Shown here: positions 55,718-64,000 of the stretch, piece by piece
How the letters are laid out: each line of letters opens with the position of its first letter
Position numbering within the stretch: the stretch's first letter is position 1
Source of the DNA: Pontibacter sp. HSC-36F09
GTDB taxonomy: Bacteria > Bacteroidota > Bacteroidia > Cytophagales > Hymenobacteraceae
DNA: 64,000 nt
Assembly (NCBI RefSeq): GCF_024171605.1
Contig: NZ_JALKAA010000005.1
Coordinates: forward strand, 248,001 to 312,000
Direction: 5' to 3'
Notes under the pieces: generated by a model
Databases searched by the model: none
Seen by the model: the letters and a program-made list of their open reading frames with translations, nothing else
What the model was told of the DNA's origin: nothing
Position numbers and translations under genes: made by a program

Positions 55718-55963
55718 ATGAACGCAGATAAGAATAAAGACCAGAACAAAGATCAAAACAAAAGCAAAATAAACGAGGGAAACAAAGTACCGAACATTCA
55801 CCCTACTGCCAGAAAGGATTCCTCGGAGCAAATCTCCCGTTCAGAGGAGAGTGACCAGGCCGGTCGCAGTATGGGCAACGAGCCCCGCAGCGGCGGACGT
55901 CAGGGCGGTAAAAGTGTGGAAGACGGCGGACAGGATGTCGGCAGCAGTGCTGGCAGCCGCTAA
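55718..55963 (+). CDS. Small Lys-containing disordered protein
   Basis: 81 residues. The N-terminal half has a repeated KDQN unit (KNKDQNKDQNKSK); the rest is Gly/Ser/Glu-rich (SGGRQGGKSVEDGGQDVGSS). It lies 63 bases downstream of disordered protein 3 and is probably in the same transcript. It resembles stress or LEA-type hydrophilic proteins in composition but no motif is definite. Unlike its neighbours it is not Tyr-rich and does use lysine. Confidence 0.65.
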   Translation: MNADKNKDQNKDQNKSKINEGNKVPNIHPTARKDSSEQISRSEESDQAGRSMGNEPRSGGRQGGKSVEDGGQDVGSSAGSR

Positions 55964-56109
55964 CATTTAAATGGATTTGCAAAGAGGAAGGCTGGGGATG
56001 ACCCGGCCTTCTTTTTTATGCCTGCCCTTATTTCGTATATTTGGCTATACCTTGTTTGCCACAGTAAAGTATAACAGGTATAGCCGTTTACTCGGTACAG
56101 GCTTTTTCA

Positions 56110-57489
56110 ATGGAGAAGATCAACTCACAGGAGCACTTAGTCATTATCGGCAACGGCATTGCGGGCGTTACTTTGGCGCAGCGCGTGCGGCAAGGGAGCG
56201 ACTGCCGCATTACGATGGTGTCGGCAGAGTCGCCGTTGCATTTTTCCCGCACAGCCCTCATGTACGTGTATATGGGCCATATGCGCTTTCAGGACATCGT
56301 GCCCTATGCCGACTGGTACTGGCAGGAACAGCAGATCGAGCTGGTGCATGACTTTGTGGAACGGGTGGATACGAGCGACAAAAAGCTGGTGTTGCGTGAT
56401 GGCGCTCCTCTGCCCTACGATAAACTGGTGCTGGCTACCGGATCTAGCGCCGCCTATTACGACTGGCCCGGTCAAGCACTGAAAGGTGTGCAGGGCCTTG
56501 TCTCGCTGCAGGATCTGGAGATGATGGAAACCAACACCGCAGGTATAGCACAGGCAGTGATCGTAGGTGGAGGATTGATCGGTGTGGAGATGGCTGAGAT
56601 GCTCCGGAGTCGTGGCATAGTCGTGACCATGCTAATCCGAGACAAGCTGTACTGGCACAACGTGCTGCCCCAGCAAGAGGCCCAACTCGTGACTGACCAC
56701 ATCCGACAACACGGCATCGAACTGTTGTTACAGGAAGAACTGCAGGAGATTTTGGCTGATGACGCAGGTAGGGTGCGCGGTATACGGACGCGCGCCGGCA
56801 AAGAGTTGTCCTGCCAGTTTGTGGGCATCACCACCGGCGTGAAGCCGAACGTGGATTTCCTAAAAGGTTCAGGTATAGACATCGACCGGGGCATCCTGGT
56901 AAACGAGTTTTTCGAAACTAACCAACCCAATGTATACGCTCTCAGCGACTGCACCCAGTTCCGAAATCCGGCGCCGGGCCAGCCGATGATGGAGCAACTC
57001 TGGTATACCGGTCGGCTGCACGCCGAGGCGCTGGCTTCTACCCTGCTCGGTAATCGTAAGGCTTACCAACGGGGTCCCTGGTTCAACTCAGCCAAGTTCT
57101 TCGATATTGAATATCAGACTTATGGCACCGTTCCCGCGCAATTCACGGAGCAGCAGGAATCACTTTACTGGCAGAATAAAGAGGCGACAAAGGCAATCCG
57201 CTTCCTCTACGAAAAGGGGACAGACAAGCTGTTAGGTATAAATCTACTTGGCATCCGCTACCGCCACGACTTGTGTCACCACTGGTTGCAGCAAGGCTAT
57301 ACCTTACACGCGGCCTTGCAGGAGCTGCCAGCCGTCAACTTCGATCCCGAGTTTTTCCAGCGCTACGAAGAAGAGCTTCTTCACCAGTACTATACCCGCT
57401 TCCCGGACCGGCAACCGCCAGTTAAACACAGCAACTGGTGGGAGCTGCGCAAGCGCTTCGGGCTGTTTTCTGATTCTACTTCCTGTTAA
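56110..57489 (+). CDS. FAD-dependent pyridine-nucleotide-disulfide oxidoreductase-like protein
   Basis: 459 residues. It has the N-terminal FAD fold VIIGNGIAGVTLA (residues 11-23), an NAD(P)-binding fold (VIVGGGLIGVEMAEML), and a conserved FAD segment (NVYALSDCTQF). There is a C-terminal extension of about 150 residues. No redox-active CxxxxC disulfide is present near the FAD fold, so it is probably a nitrite/rubredoxin-reductase-like NAD(P)H:acceptor oxidoreductase. It is 15 bases upstream of a membrane ferredoxin gene, suggesting that it hands electrons to the membrane protein. Confidence 0.9.
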   Translation: MEKINSQEHLVIIGNGIAGVTLAQRVRQGSDCRITMVSAESPLHFSRTALMYVYMGHMRFQDIVPYADWYWQEQQIELVHDFVERVDTSDKKLVLRDGAPLPYDKLVLATGSSAAYYDWPGQALKGVQGLVSLQDLEMMETNTAGIAQAVIVGGGLIGVEMAEMLRSRGIVVTMLIRDKLYWHNVLPQQEAQLVTDHIRQHGIELLLQEELQEILADDAGRVRGIRTRAGKELSCQFVGITTGVKPNVDFLKGSGIDIDRGILVNEFFETNQPNVYALSDCTQFRNPAPGQPMMEQLWYTGRLHAEALASTLLGNRKAYQRGPWFNSAKFFDIEYQTYGTVPAQFTEQQESLYWQNKEATKAIRFLYEKGTDKLLGINLLGIRYRHDLCHHWLQQGYTLHAALQELPAVNFDPEFFQRYEEELLHQYYTRFPDRQPPVKHSNWWELRKRFGLFSDSTSC

Positions 57490-57504
57490 TTACCGACCAT
57501 ACTG

Positions 57505-58860
57505 ATGCAAACTGCCGTCATTTCCGAAACTGCCTCCACGACTTCCAACACTTCACAAAATGTGCTTAAGATGGTGAGTCTGCTGCTTATCAGTATCGGG
57601 CTATTGGGTATACTCGTGGCTGCCGTAGGCGCTAATTATATCTCCCCTGTTCTCACCGGACTGGGTGGTACGCTTGTCTTAACGATTGGCGCTTTGCTTT
57701 ACATCTGGCAAAGCAGGTGGTACAAATCACCTGCCGAGCAAAACCACGGACGCTGGCAACAGGAGGCCACCTCCCGAGGGCCTTCGGCCTGGGTCATTGG
57801 CTTTGTGCTCACCGGTTTTTACGTGCTGCTCTACTGGTTCCCGGACACATTGCAAGGATTGATTCAGGCCACGGAGCCCCTGAGTCAGTGGCTACGCGGC
57901 AGACCAAGCGATCAGTGGTTCCTGTATGGCACTTTCTATACCCTGGCCATTCTCGTTATGGGGGTATACGCCCTGCTCAAGTACCGCAACAGCCGCTACC
58001 ACATCATTCGGACCATCTCGGTCATGTTTTTCCAGTTGGGTTTTGCCTTTCTGCTGCCGGGCCTGCTGCTCATGCTTAACAAACCAGAATACTACTTCAG
58101 TTACTTCTGGCCACTCAAGTACGATTATCTTTTCCCGGGCACCATAGACTATCTGGTGCGCGACGGCGCCGCGTTGGGCGTATTTATGGTGTTCTGGGGA
58201 GCCATTTTCTCTTTTCTGGCTACGCCGGTGCTCACTTATTTCTATGGCAAGCGCTGGTACTGCTCCTGGGTATGCGGCTGCGGCGGACTAGCCGAAACTG
58301 CCGGCGATCCCTACAGGCACCTCTCCGACAAGAGCCGCAAAGCCTGGCGCTGGGAAGTGGCCATCATCTACCCGATCCTGGGATTTGTCATTCTTACAAC
58401 GCTTTTTCTCTGGATCAACTCGTGGAGCGAAGGCCGTTTGCTGGGTGATTTGTCCGGAGGCTTTGCCAGTACGTATGGCTTTTTTATCGGGGCGATGTTC
58501 TCTGGCGTAGTTGGCGTGGGCTTCTACCCGCTGATGGGCAACCGGGTGTGGTGCCGTTTTGGCTGTCCGATGGCGGCATACCTGGGTTTGCTGCAAAAGC
58601 ATTTCTCCCGCTTTCGCATCAGCACCAATGGCGGACAGTGCATCTCCTGCGGCAACTGTTCTACTTACTGCGAAATGGGCATCGATGTGCGCTGGTATGC
58701 GCAGCAGGGTGAGCCGATCATCCGGGCTTCGTGTGTGGGCTGCGGCATTTGCGCACACGTTTGTCCGCGTGGTGTGCTGAAATTGGAGAATGGCCCACGT
58801 GAAGACCGCTATGCAGGCTCTCCGCTCATCAAGCGTGACGAGTTACGGATTTTGAGTTAA
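57505..58860 (+). CDS. Membrane 4Fe-4S ferredoxin protein (NapH/NosR-like)
   Basis: 451 residues. About six transmembrane helices carry two CxxxC sites (YCSWVCGCGG and WCRFGCPMAAY). The C-terminal cytoplasmic part has two classic 4Fe-4S clusters: CISCGNCSTYC and CVGCGICAHVCPRG. The layout matches NapH/NosR/RdxA-type electron carriers. It probably passes electrons between the quinone pool and a partner. It follows the FAD oxidoreductase by 15 bases; together they look like a dedicated electron-transfer pair of unknown substrate. Confidence 0.9.
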   Translation: MQTAVISETASTTSNTSQNVLKMVSLLLISIGLLGILVAAVGANYISPVLTGLGGTLVLTIGALLYIWQSRWYKSPAEQNHGRWQQEATSRGPSAWVIGFVLTGFYVLLYWFPDTLQGLIQATEPLSQWLRGRPSDQWFLYGTFYTLAILVMGVYALLKYRNSRYHIIRTISVMFFQLGFAFLLPGLLLMLNKPEYYFSYFWPLKYDYLFPGTIDYLVRDGAALGVFMVFWGAIFSFLATPVLTYFYGKRWYCSWVCGCGGLAETAGDPYRHLSDKSRKAWRWEVAIIYPILGFVILTTLFLWINSWSEGRLLGDLSGGFASTYGFFIGAMFSGVVGVGFYPLMGNRVWCRFGCPMAAYLGLLQKHFSRFRISTNGGQCISCGNCSTYCEMGIDVRWYAQQGEPIIRASCVGCGICAHVCPRGVLKLENGPREDRYAGSPLIKRDELRILS

Positions 58861-59021
58861 GCTTTAAGCGGGAGGCCTGTAGTCTATACCTTAATAGGTT
58901 TCCGCTTTTCTCAATTTTGCTTAACGAGACAGCAATCTACCTGTGTAGTGTTTCTCTTTTTTATCATAACTTCCTTCATTTTGCCGGGAATCGAAGTCAG
59001 AAAAACCTATAAGCTACAAAT

Positions 59022-59060
59022 GCATCGCGGGCACCTGTTTCTGACAAGTGCCCGCGATGC
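59022..59060. terminator. Perfect 13-base inverted repeat, bidirectional terminator-like hairpin
   Basis: GCATCGCGGGCAC and GTGCCCGCGATGC pair exactly around a 13-base loop. No clear T run follows on either strand. It lies between the ferredoxin gene and the small membrane protein and could end both transcripts. Confidence 0.55.
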
Positions 59061-59100
59061 GTTTAAGAGAACAGGTTAGCTGTTGCTATACCTGTAGGTG

Positions 59101-59346
59101 TTACTGCAATTCTTCCTGCTCCATGTATTCCCACATGGCGTCTTCGCTGGCGCCGATCTTCGCCGCATAAAGCAGCATGGTTGTGTAAACGGCAATCAAC
59201 AAAAAGCTAAGTGGGATAGAGAATACAAAAGACACAACAAGCGTCTTAACCGGATCAGGCTTTGTCTTCATTTTGGTAGATGCATACCAGAAAAAACAGA
59301 TATTAAAGATGCCGGCAAGCGCAATAAAATTGATGATATCTAACAT
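59101..59346 (-). CDS. 81-residue membrane protein
   Basis: Two hydrophobic helices (MLDIINFIALAGIFNICFFW and VVSFVFSIPLSFLLIAVYTT) are separated by a basic loop (KMKTKPDPVKT). The C-terminus is acidic (ASEDAMWEYMEQEELQ). No family is recognised. The gene stands alone after the long right-hand gap. Confidence 0.6.
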   Translation of the reverse strand: MLDIINFIALAGIFNICFFWYASTKMKTKPDPVKTLVVSFVFSIPLSFLLIAVYTTMLLYAAKIGASEDAMWEYMEQEELQ

Positions 59347-59712
59347 TGGCTAAAAGTTAAATGTTGGTTTTTGATTCTTCCCAAGAAGTGTAGCATTCAG
59401 GGTATAAAGCCGAAAAGTACACATTTTAGTTCAAATCAGGTTGTGTGTTTTTTATGTCAGGATAGAATTATATATGTGTTTATATTTAAACAGCATAGTG
59501 CAATTTAGGCGACATTCTTTTAAATCACAATAATTGTTGTAAAAATATTTAACAATATATTAACAGTACAACAAAATGGCTTTTTCGGGGCCTGAATAAA
59601 GCATTTATAAATGATAAGATCTTCATAACTAGCTACTTGTATTCCGAAAGGACCAAATCAAAACCTGCCTTATCCCGAAAAAAAACAAGCCATTGCAGCG
59701 CATTTATTTAAC
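59347..59712. other. A/T-rich intergenic region
   Basis: 366 bases with an A/T-rich centre (59455-59570). I see no gene or RNA. It probably holds the promoter of the leftward 81-residue protein near its left end. Confidence 0.4.
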
Positions 59713-62700
59713 TTATCTGATTCTCACATCCTTCAGCCCGGTGCGGCCATAATACACCGGAAAATACATCAGTTCTGCCTTAGCAGGATTTACTGTGTAC
59801 ACGCCGCTGTAGCGCGGCAATAGTTTAATGGTATAGGTATGCCTGCCTTTAGGCAGACGGTCAGCGAAAATGCCGACTTTGTGCCGGAAATATTCCCGGT
59901 GAACCTCGTAAGCACCCCTGCCTGTTTTCTCGTCGTAAGAGCAGCCGGCAGGTATAGGCACTTCAATCAGCACATAGTCGGCATCGGTTTTGGCCTCTAC
60001 TTCTATTACCAGTTCAATTGGCTTGCCAGCTGTTAAAACGGCTTGGTCTACTATACCTTTAAAGGAGGTTGTCACGATAAAATCTTTCTGTACCGGCTCC
60101 GGGCTGGCGTTCCAGTGAGTCTGGTAGGCAGTCAGGTATAGCGGCAACTTACCGGTTTTATGGATGACCAGCGGCTGGCCCGGCAGAAACGTGGTATCTA
60201 CCGGAAATTTACTTGCTTCCAATCGCAAGGGCCCCGTCAATTGCAGGGTGTTTTGGAGTGGCTGATCGCCTTCTTTCTTATTAAGCAGGTCAGGCAGTAG
60301 CGTTTCCAGTATGCGGGCCGACTCATAAGTATTGCGCCAGTGACCGTTGCGGCGCTCGCTCAATAAATAGGCGCGGATACTGGCCAGTTCCTGCCCGTGA
60401 CCACCAGCTGCTTTCAGAATGTCATAGGCCAGCAGGGTATTGGAAATGTGGTTATTAAAGAGGCTATACCTGTTCTCGCCCCAGTGCAGCCCCCCGAGCG
60501 TGGTTACTTTCTTATATTTCTGCAACGTATCGAGCGGGGCCTCCAGTTTGAGCAACTGCCGCATGCGCGTGAGGCGCAGCTGTTCTTCTAAAGATAAGCC
60601 CTCCCGCTTCGAGAGCTCTTGCACGTAGCGATTGTAGTCAACCCTGGCTTGTAGTTTGTGTAGCGTTTCGAGCATCAGCAGTTTGTCCGTGAAGCGGGCC
60701 TGTTCCAGCCGGTAGACCATAAAATCCTGCAGCTTCTGCTCGTCGTATTTCGGTGCGTAACCTTCCGCTTTGGCCAGCGACAGCGCTTCTACTACGTGAC
60801 TCGTGATCCAGGTATAGGCCGGACCAGACTGCCACCAGGTCCAGGCGCCTTCCGGCAACTGTGTCTTTTCGAGATGACGTACCAACCGGCGAACCATACG
60901 TTCGTGTGTGAATTTTTCGCCTAGCTGCTCCCGTATGCGTTTCTCCAGCAGTAGCGCCTTGAGTTTGGAGGCTGCCTGCTCGCTGCACCAGTATTCATAT
61001 TTATGCAGGTAGTCGATTTCCTCGAGCATCACCTCCAGCAAATTGCCTTTTGCATGCAGCTTCACAGGGCCTTTGGCCGGGTCGAAGTCCAGCGTCAAAG
61101 TCGTGTCAGCGTGCAAAGCCAGAAAGTGGCCGGTAGTTTCTTCGGTGCCTTTCGGGTATACCCGGATGTGGCGTCGCTCGCCGTCGGCCATACCTTCAGC
61201 TGACCGCAAGGCAAAGAGCACTTCCACTGAGTCAGGAGCCACAGACGGAGCCGTAAAAGTGAGGGTATCAGTATAGGCGCGCTTGAGCAAAATCTGGCTT
61301 TCACGTACCTGCTTGCCTGCCACTTCGAAGCGGGTGCTGACGTTGGCGGAATCCGGCAGGTAATTGAGCGCCTTGCCGATAACCTGCGTTTTGTCGCCCT
61401 CCACCAAAAAGCGCGGCATCGCCAGCGTGGCCATCACTGCTTTAAAGGATTTGATGCTGGTGCTGTAGATGCCCGTGCGTTTCCTGCCATCCATGCCTAG
61501 TACGTAGGTGTTCCAGCTGGTAATATCGCCCGGGAAAGTGACCGGGAAGGTTGCCTGGCCTTTGCGGTCGGTGAGCAGGCGTGGCTGCCAGAAGGCGAAG
61601 TCCGAGAAGTTCTCGCGGATGGCACCTGCCTCATCTACCGGCAACTCTGCGGTGAGCCCTCCGGGACCAGTTTTGCCACCGATGATGATCACACCACCCG
61701 CCGCAACGGAGCCATAAATCGCTATCCCAGCCGCTGCGTCCAGCTTCGTCATCGAAGCGACCAAAGCCGGATCCAGGTCGGCTAGTTCACCGCTGTAAGG
61801 CATGCCGTTCACTATAATAAGCGGCGAACTGGCGCTTTGGATGGAGGCGTTACCTCTGATGCGTATGACTCCATCATGCGCTATTTGGACTCCCGGAGCA
61901 ATTCCAGCTAACTGATTAGCATAAGTCACCTCACTTTTCCGCTGCGCCCCATAGCCTACCACCACTACTTCTGAGAGTTGTTTCATATCCGGACTCAAAG
62001 AGGTGTCTACCACTCTCCTGCCCTCTGTAGGAACTTCGGAGGTTGCAAACCCGAGAAAGCGGAATACCAGCACAGCATTAGAGGGCACACCAAGCTGGTA
62101 ATAGCCGTTCGCATCGGTAGCCGTTCCAATGTGTGTTCCCTTCACCAGCACGGCCACACCCGGCAGCGGCTCGCCCGACCCTGCATCCACGACTATACCT
62201 GATACAGTAGTACTGTATTCGTTCAGACCAGAGGTATAGTTGTCATTGCGCATCTGCCGGATCACCTGCTGCTGCACCTCGATACTTACACTACGCTGAG
62301 CTTCTCTGATTCTTCTGTTGATCAACTGCTGCAGCGTCTGGCTATACCTGTCGGCATGTTTCTGAGCGGCTGGTGTCAGGTATAGCTGCACCTGTCCGTT
62401 TGCCTGCACCTGCAGGTCGGTAGTAACGTAGCTGCTGTCCGGGAACAGTAGTGTTAGCTGGTATTTGCCAACCGGTATACCTGACACCAGCAGTGTGTTG
62501 CCGCTGTAGAGGCGCGCGGAGTCGGGTTGACCGGCCTTGTGCAGTAGGGCAATGGTAGGCCTTTGTGTAAAGGCGCTGTCAAGTCGCCAGCCTGCACGGC
62601 CTTTGGGGAGGTAGTCGTCGTAGCGCGGATTATTACCCAAGGCTTTCTGTAACCAGAATTCCCGGTTCAAATCCTCCCACTCCTGCTGCAGTTGTTGTTC

Positions 62701-64000
62701 AGTTGAGGCTTTATCATAAAGTGGCACCGCATTGCGCTCCTTCTTGTTCCAGTTGCCAAGATGAACATGCTCGGGCAGGAGCTGACGCTCACGCATTTTG
62801 AGCAGCTCCCGCTCAAAGGTATAGGTATAGCCCGGCTCCATGTCGAAGGTGGTGTTGAAGCGGTTATACCTTGTAAACTGCAAAAATCCGGGAGAGAACG
62901 GCCCCGCCAGCAGGGACTTTGTAGACGAGTAATAATGGTTGTTCCGGGCAGGGTTGTCCTGAATGCGCAACACCCGGCGGCCCTGCTTCAGGTAAGCCAG
63001 ATCGCTGCCGAAGTTTTCCTCCACCTGCAGCAGGTAGCCGTGCAGGTTGTTGCGCTCCCGGGTTGAGAGCGCATGTTCTTTTTCAGCTTTTGCCGCATAG
63101 GGTATATCAGACTTTGTAATGTCGGCACTCAGCACCAGTTTGTGATAAGGTCGCAGGTATATGCTGTCCAGTTTGATCAGCTTGTCGGCCGTGCGCATCA
63201 TGATGGTATGATAGCCACTATCAGCCGCAAAGGAATAGGCGGGCATCACGTCCGTCCCGGAGAAATACACCGGCACCCGATCCAGGTATACCACATGCAC
63301 CGGGACCACACGGCCGGAGTCCACTACAAAAGGCGAGAATTGCGTGAGGCTGTCGCGGGAAAGGCTGTATTCTTTAAAAATGCCCTGCTTCGGGTATAGG
63401 AAATTGTAGTAGGCTATGCTGTCCAGCCCCATGCGGCGGCTCCATACCTGCCAGTCCATCAGCTGCGAGGTAGCTTTGGCCTCGTTGTTAAGCTTCAGTT
63501 TCTGGTATGATTTGCGCCCTTTATACCTGTCCCATGACGGCAGTGTGGGCACACCCTGCGCCGTGAATTTGGAGGTGATGGCATAGGCAGTGAGGTCAGC
63601 GTTGGGTACTGGCTTGCCTTTGGCATCACGCACGGTCACGGTCAGGTCGCTCTGCTGGCCCGGGTAGACAACCTGTGGCGCTTCCACTTCCAGGTTCAGG
63701 GTATACCTGCGGTGCGGAGCCACTTTTTCATCTGAACGGATCTCACCGCCCCACATGTAGCGCAACGTCACAAAATAAGGATCGTTGCTTCGGAGTGCGC
63801 GGGTATAGCGCAGTTCCCGCTCCTGCCCTTTGCCCTGCTCCACCAGCTTATCTCCCCGATACACAAAATACCAGTAAGGCAGCTTGCGCGGATTGTCGAG
63901 CACAAAGTAAAGCGAGTCCTTGCTTCGGTCGGTATAGGCCTGTAGCTGTGCATTTTCGGTATTGAGGGCAAGTGATGCCTCCTGCTCCGGAGTCTGCAGA
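59713..64000 (-). CDS. Alpha-2-macroglobulin-like protein with embedded TonB-plug module, 5' truncated
   Basis: The frame stays open to the right edge, so the N-terminus is outside the window; at least 1429 residues are visible. MG-type beta domains (VTVRDAKGKPVPNADLTAYA) are followed by a carboxypeptidase-regulatory-like repeat (SGIVVDAGSGEPLPGVAVLV; about 62215-62030) and a TonB-dependent-receptor plug-like segment (VVGYGAQRKSEVTYAN, IRGNASIQSASSPLIIVNG; about 61985-61690). The macroglobulin region then resumes (ENFSDFAFWQPRLLTDRKGQ). The thioester-like motif WCSEQ is at 60976-60990. A Bacteroidota macroglobulin of this kind would act at the outer membrane as a trap or sensor, possibly against proteases. 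Confidence 0.9.
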   Translation of the reverse strand, partial: LQTPEQEASLALNTENAQLQAYTDRSKDSLYFVLDNPRKLPYWYFVYRGDKLVEQGKGQERELRYTRALRSNDPYFVTLRYMWGGEIRSDEKVAPHRRYTLNLEVEAPQVVYPGQQSDLTVTVRDAKGKPVPNADLTAYAITSKFTAQGVPTLPSWDRYKGRKSYQKLKLNNEAKATSQLMDWQVWSRRMGLDSIAYYNFLYPKQGIFKEYSLSRDSLTQFSPFVVDSGRVVPVHVVYLDRVPVYFSGTDVMPAYSFAADSGYHTIMMRTADKLIKLDSIYLRPYHKLVLSADITKSDIPYAAKAEKEHALSTRERNNLHGYLLQVEENFGSDLAYLKQGRRVLRIQDNPARNNHYYSSTKSLLAGPFSPGFLQFTRYNRFNTTFDMEPGYTYTFERELLKMRERQLLPEHVHLGNWNKKERNAVPLYDKASTEQQLQQEWEDLNREFWLQKALGNNPRYDDYLPKGRAGWRLDSAFTQRPTIALLHKAGQPDSARLYSGNTLLVSGIPVGKYQLTLLFPDSSYVTTDLQVQANGQVQLYLTPAAQKHADRYSQTLQQLINRRIREAQRSVSIEVQQQVIRQMRNDNYTSGLNEYSTTVSGIVVDAGSGEPLPGVAVLVKGTHIGTATDANGYYQLGVPSNAVLVFRFLGFATSEVPTEGRRVVDTSLSPDMKQLSEVVVVGYGAQRKSEVTYANQLAGIAPGVQIAHDGVIRIRGNASIQSASSPLIIVNGMPYSGELADLDPALVASMTKLDAAAGIAIYGSVAAGGVIIIGGKTGPGGLTAELPVDEAGAIRENFSDFAFWQPRLLTDRKGQATFPVTFPGDITSWNTYVLGMDGRKRTGIYSTSIKSFKAVMATLAMPRFLVEGDKTQVIGKALNYLPDSANVSTRFEVAGKQVRESQILLKRAYTDTLTFTAPSVAPDSVEVLFALRSAEGMADGERRHIRVYPKGTEETTGHFLALHADTTLTLDFDPAKGPVKLHAKGNLLEVMLEEIDYLHKYEYWCSEQAASKLKALLLEKRIREQLGEKFTHERMVRRLVRHLEKTQLPEGAWTWWQSGPAYTWITSHVVEALSLAKAEGYAPKYDEQKLQDFMVYRLEQARFTDKLLMLETLHKLQARVDYNRYVQELSKREGLSLEEQLRLTRMRQLLKLEAPLDTLQKYKKVTTLGGLHWGENRYSLFNNHISNTLLAYDILKAAGGHGQELASIRAYLLSERRNGHWRNTYESARILETLLPDLLNKKEGDQPLQNTLQLTGPLRLEASKFPVDTTFLPGQPLVIHKTGKLPLYLTAYQTHWNASPEPVQKDFIVTTSFKGIVDQAVLTAGKPIELVIEVEAKTDADYVLIEVPIPAGCSYDEKTGRGAYEVHREYFRHKVGIFADRLPKGRHTYTIKLLPRYSGVYTVNPAKAELMYFPVYYGRTGLKDVRIR

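Overview
The window reads as chromosomal DNA of a Bacteroidota bacterium, most likely Cytophagales and near Hymenobacteraceae/Pontibacter. The taxonomic call is inference. It rests on a type B (CHU_C-like) type IX secretion sorting domain, a TonB-plug module inside an alpha-2-macroglobulin-like protein, -33/-7 promoters of the TTTG...TAnnTTTG type, an OmpA/TPR/PD40 protein, and a fused B12 mutase. I see no rRNA, tRNA, CRISPR array, insertion sequence or prophage. The region is mostly housekeeping genes interrupted by repeat-bearing intergenic stretches.

Layout. 1-2.1 kb: end of a secreted Fn3/propeller protein and a small outer-membrane-type protein. 2.1-6.6 kb: aldo/keto reductase, MaoC-like hydratase, a PLP enzyme of the cysteine-desulfurase family and a FAS1 lipoprotein. 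6.7-12 kb (minus): the stress operon prkA-yhbH-spoVR. 12.5-14.8 kb: two small unknown proteins and citrate synthase. 15.4-21.4 kb (minus): OmpA/TPR protein, queE, folD, lepA. 21.7-26 kb: PAS-LuxR regulator and fused acyl-CoA mutase. 26.1-29.7 kb: tiny membrane proteins, a Rnk/GreA-like factor, a glutamate-synthase-like FMN enzyme and an FKBP isomerase. 29.8-35.2 kb: glutamate dehydrogenase and an M61 peptidase among three paralogous STAS-like proteins. 35.5-38.3 kb: NlpC/P60 hydrolase, a membrane protein, an orphan minus-strand transcript candidate, a DUF2147 protein and a GreA-like coiled-coil protein. 38.6-45.2 kb: type IX cargo, oxidase subunit III, YceI-like protein, patatin-barrel protein, DUF4920 lipoprotein. 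45.5-52.8 kb: ligA, a LytS/LytTR two-component pair, dapA, a lipoprotein, and a membrane protein paired with DUF421. 52.9-56 kb: an SRPBCC protein, then four disordered proteins. 56.1-64 kb: a FAD oxidoreductase with a membrane ferredoxin, a small membrane protein, and the large macroglobulin-like protein that runs off the right edge.

Four signals stand out. (1) The octamer AGGTATAG (or its complement) occurs about 80-85 times by hand count, against roughly 2 expected by chance. (2) Three adjacent, nearly lysine-free, Arg/Tyr-rich disordered proteins (53.6-55.7 kb) look like a condensate-forming or stress-protection locus. (3) An orphan terminator and multi-branched fold on the minus strand at 36.62-36.93 kb suggest an undescribed structured RNA; it carries 12 nt complementary to the expected 16S rRNA 3' end plus a 22-codon ORF. 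(4) A degenerate intergenic repeat of about 0.3 kb occurs twice in opposite orientation. All counts and folds were done by eye.
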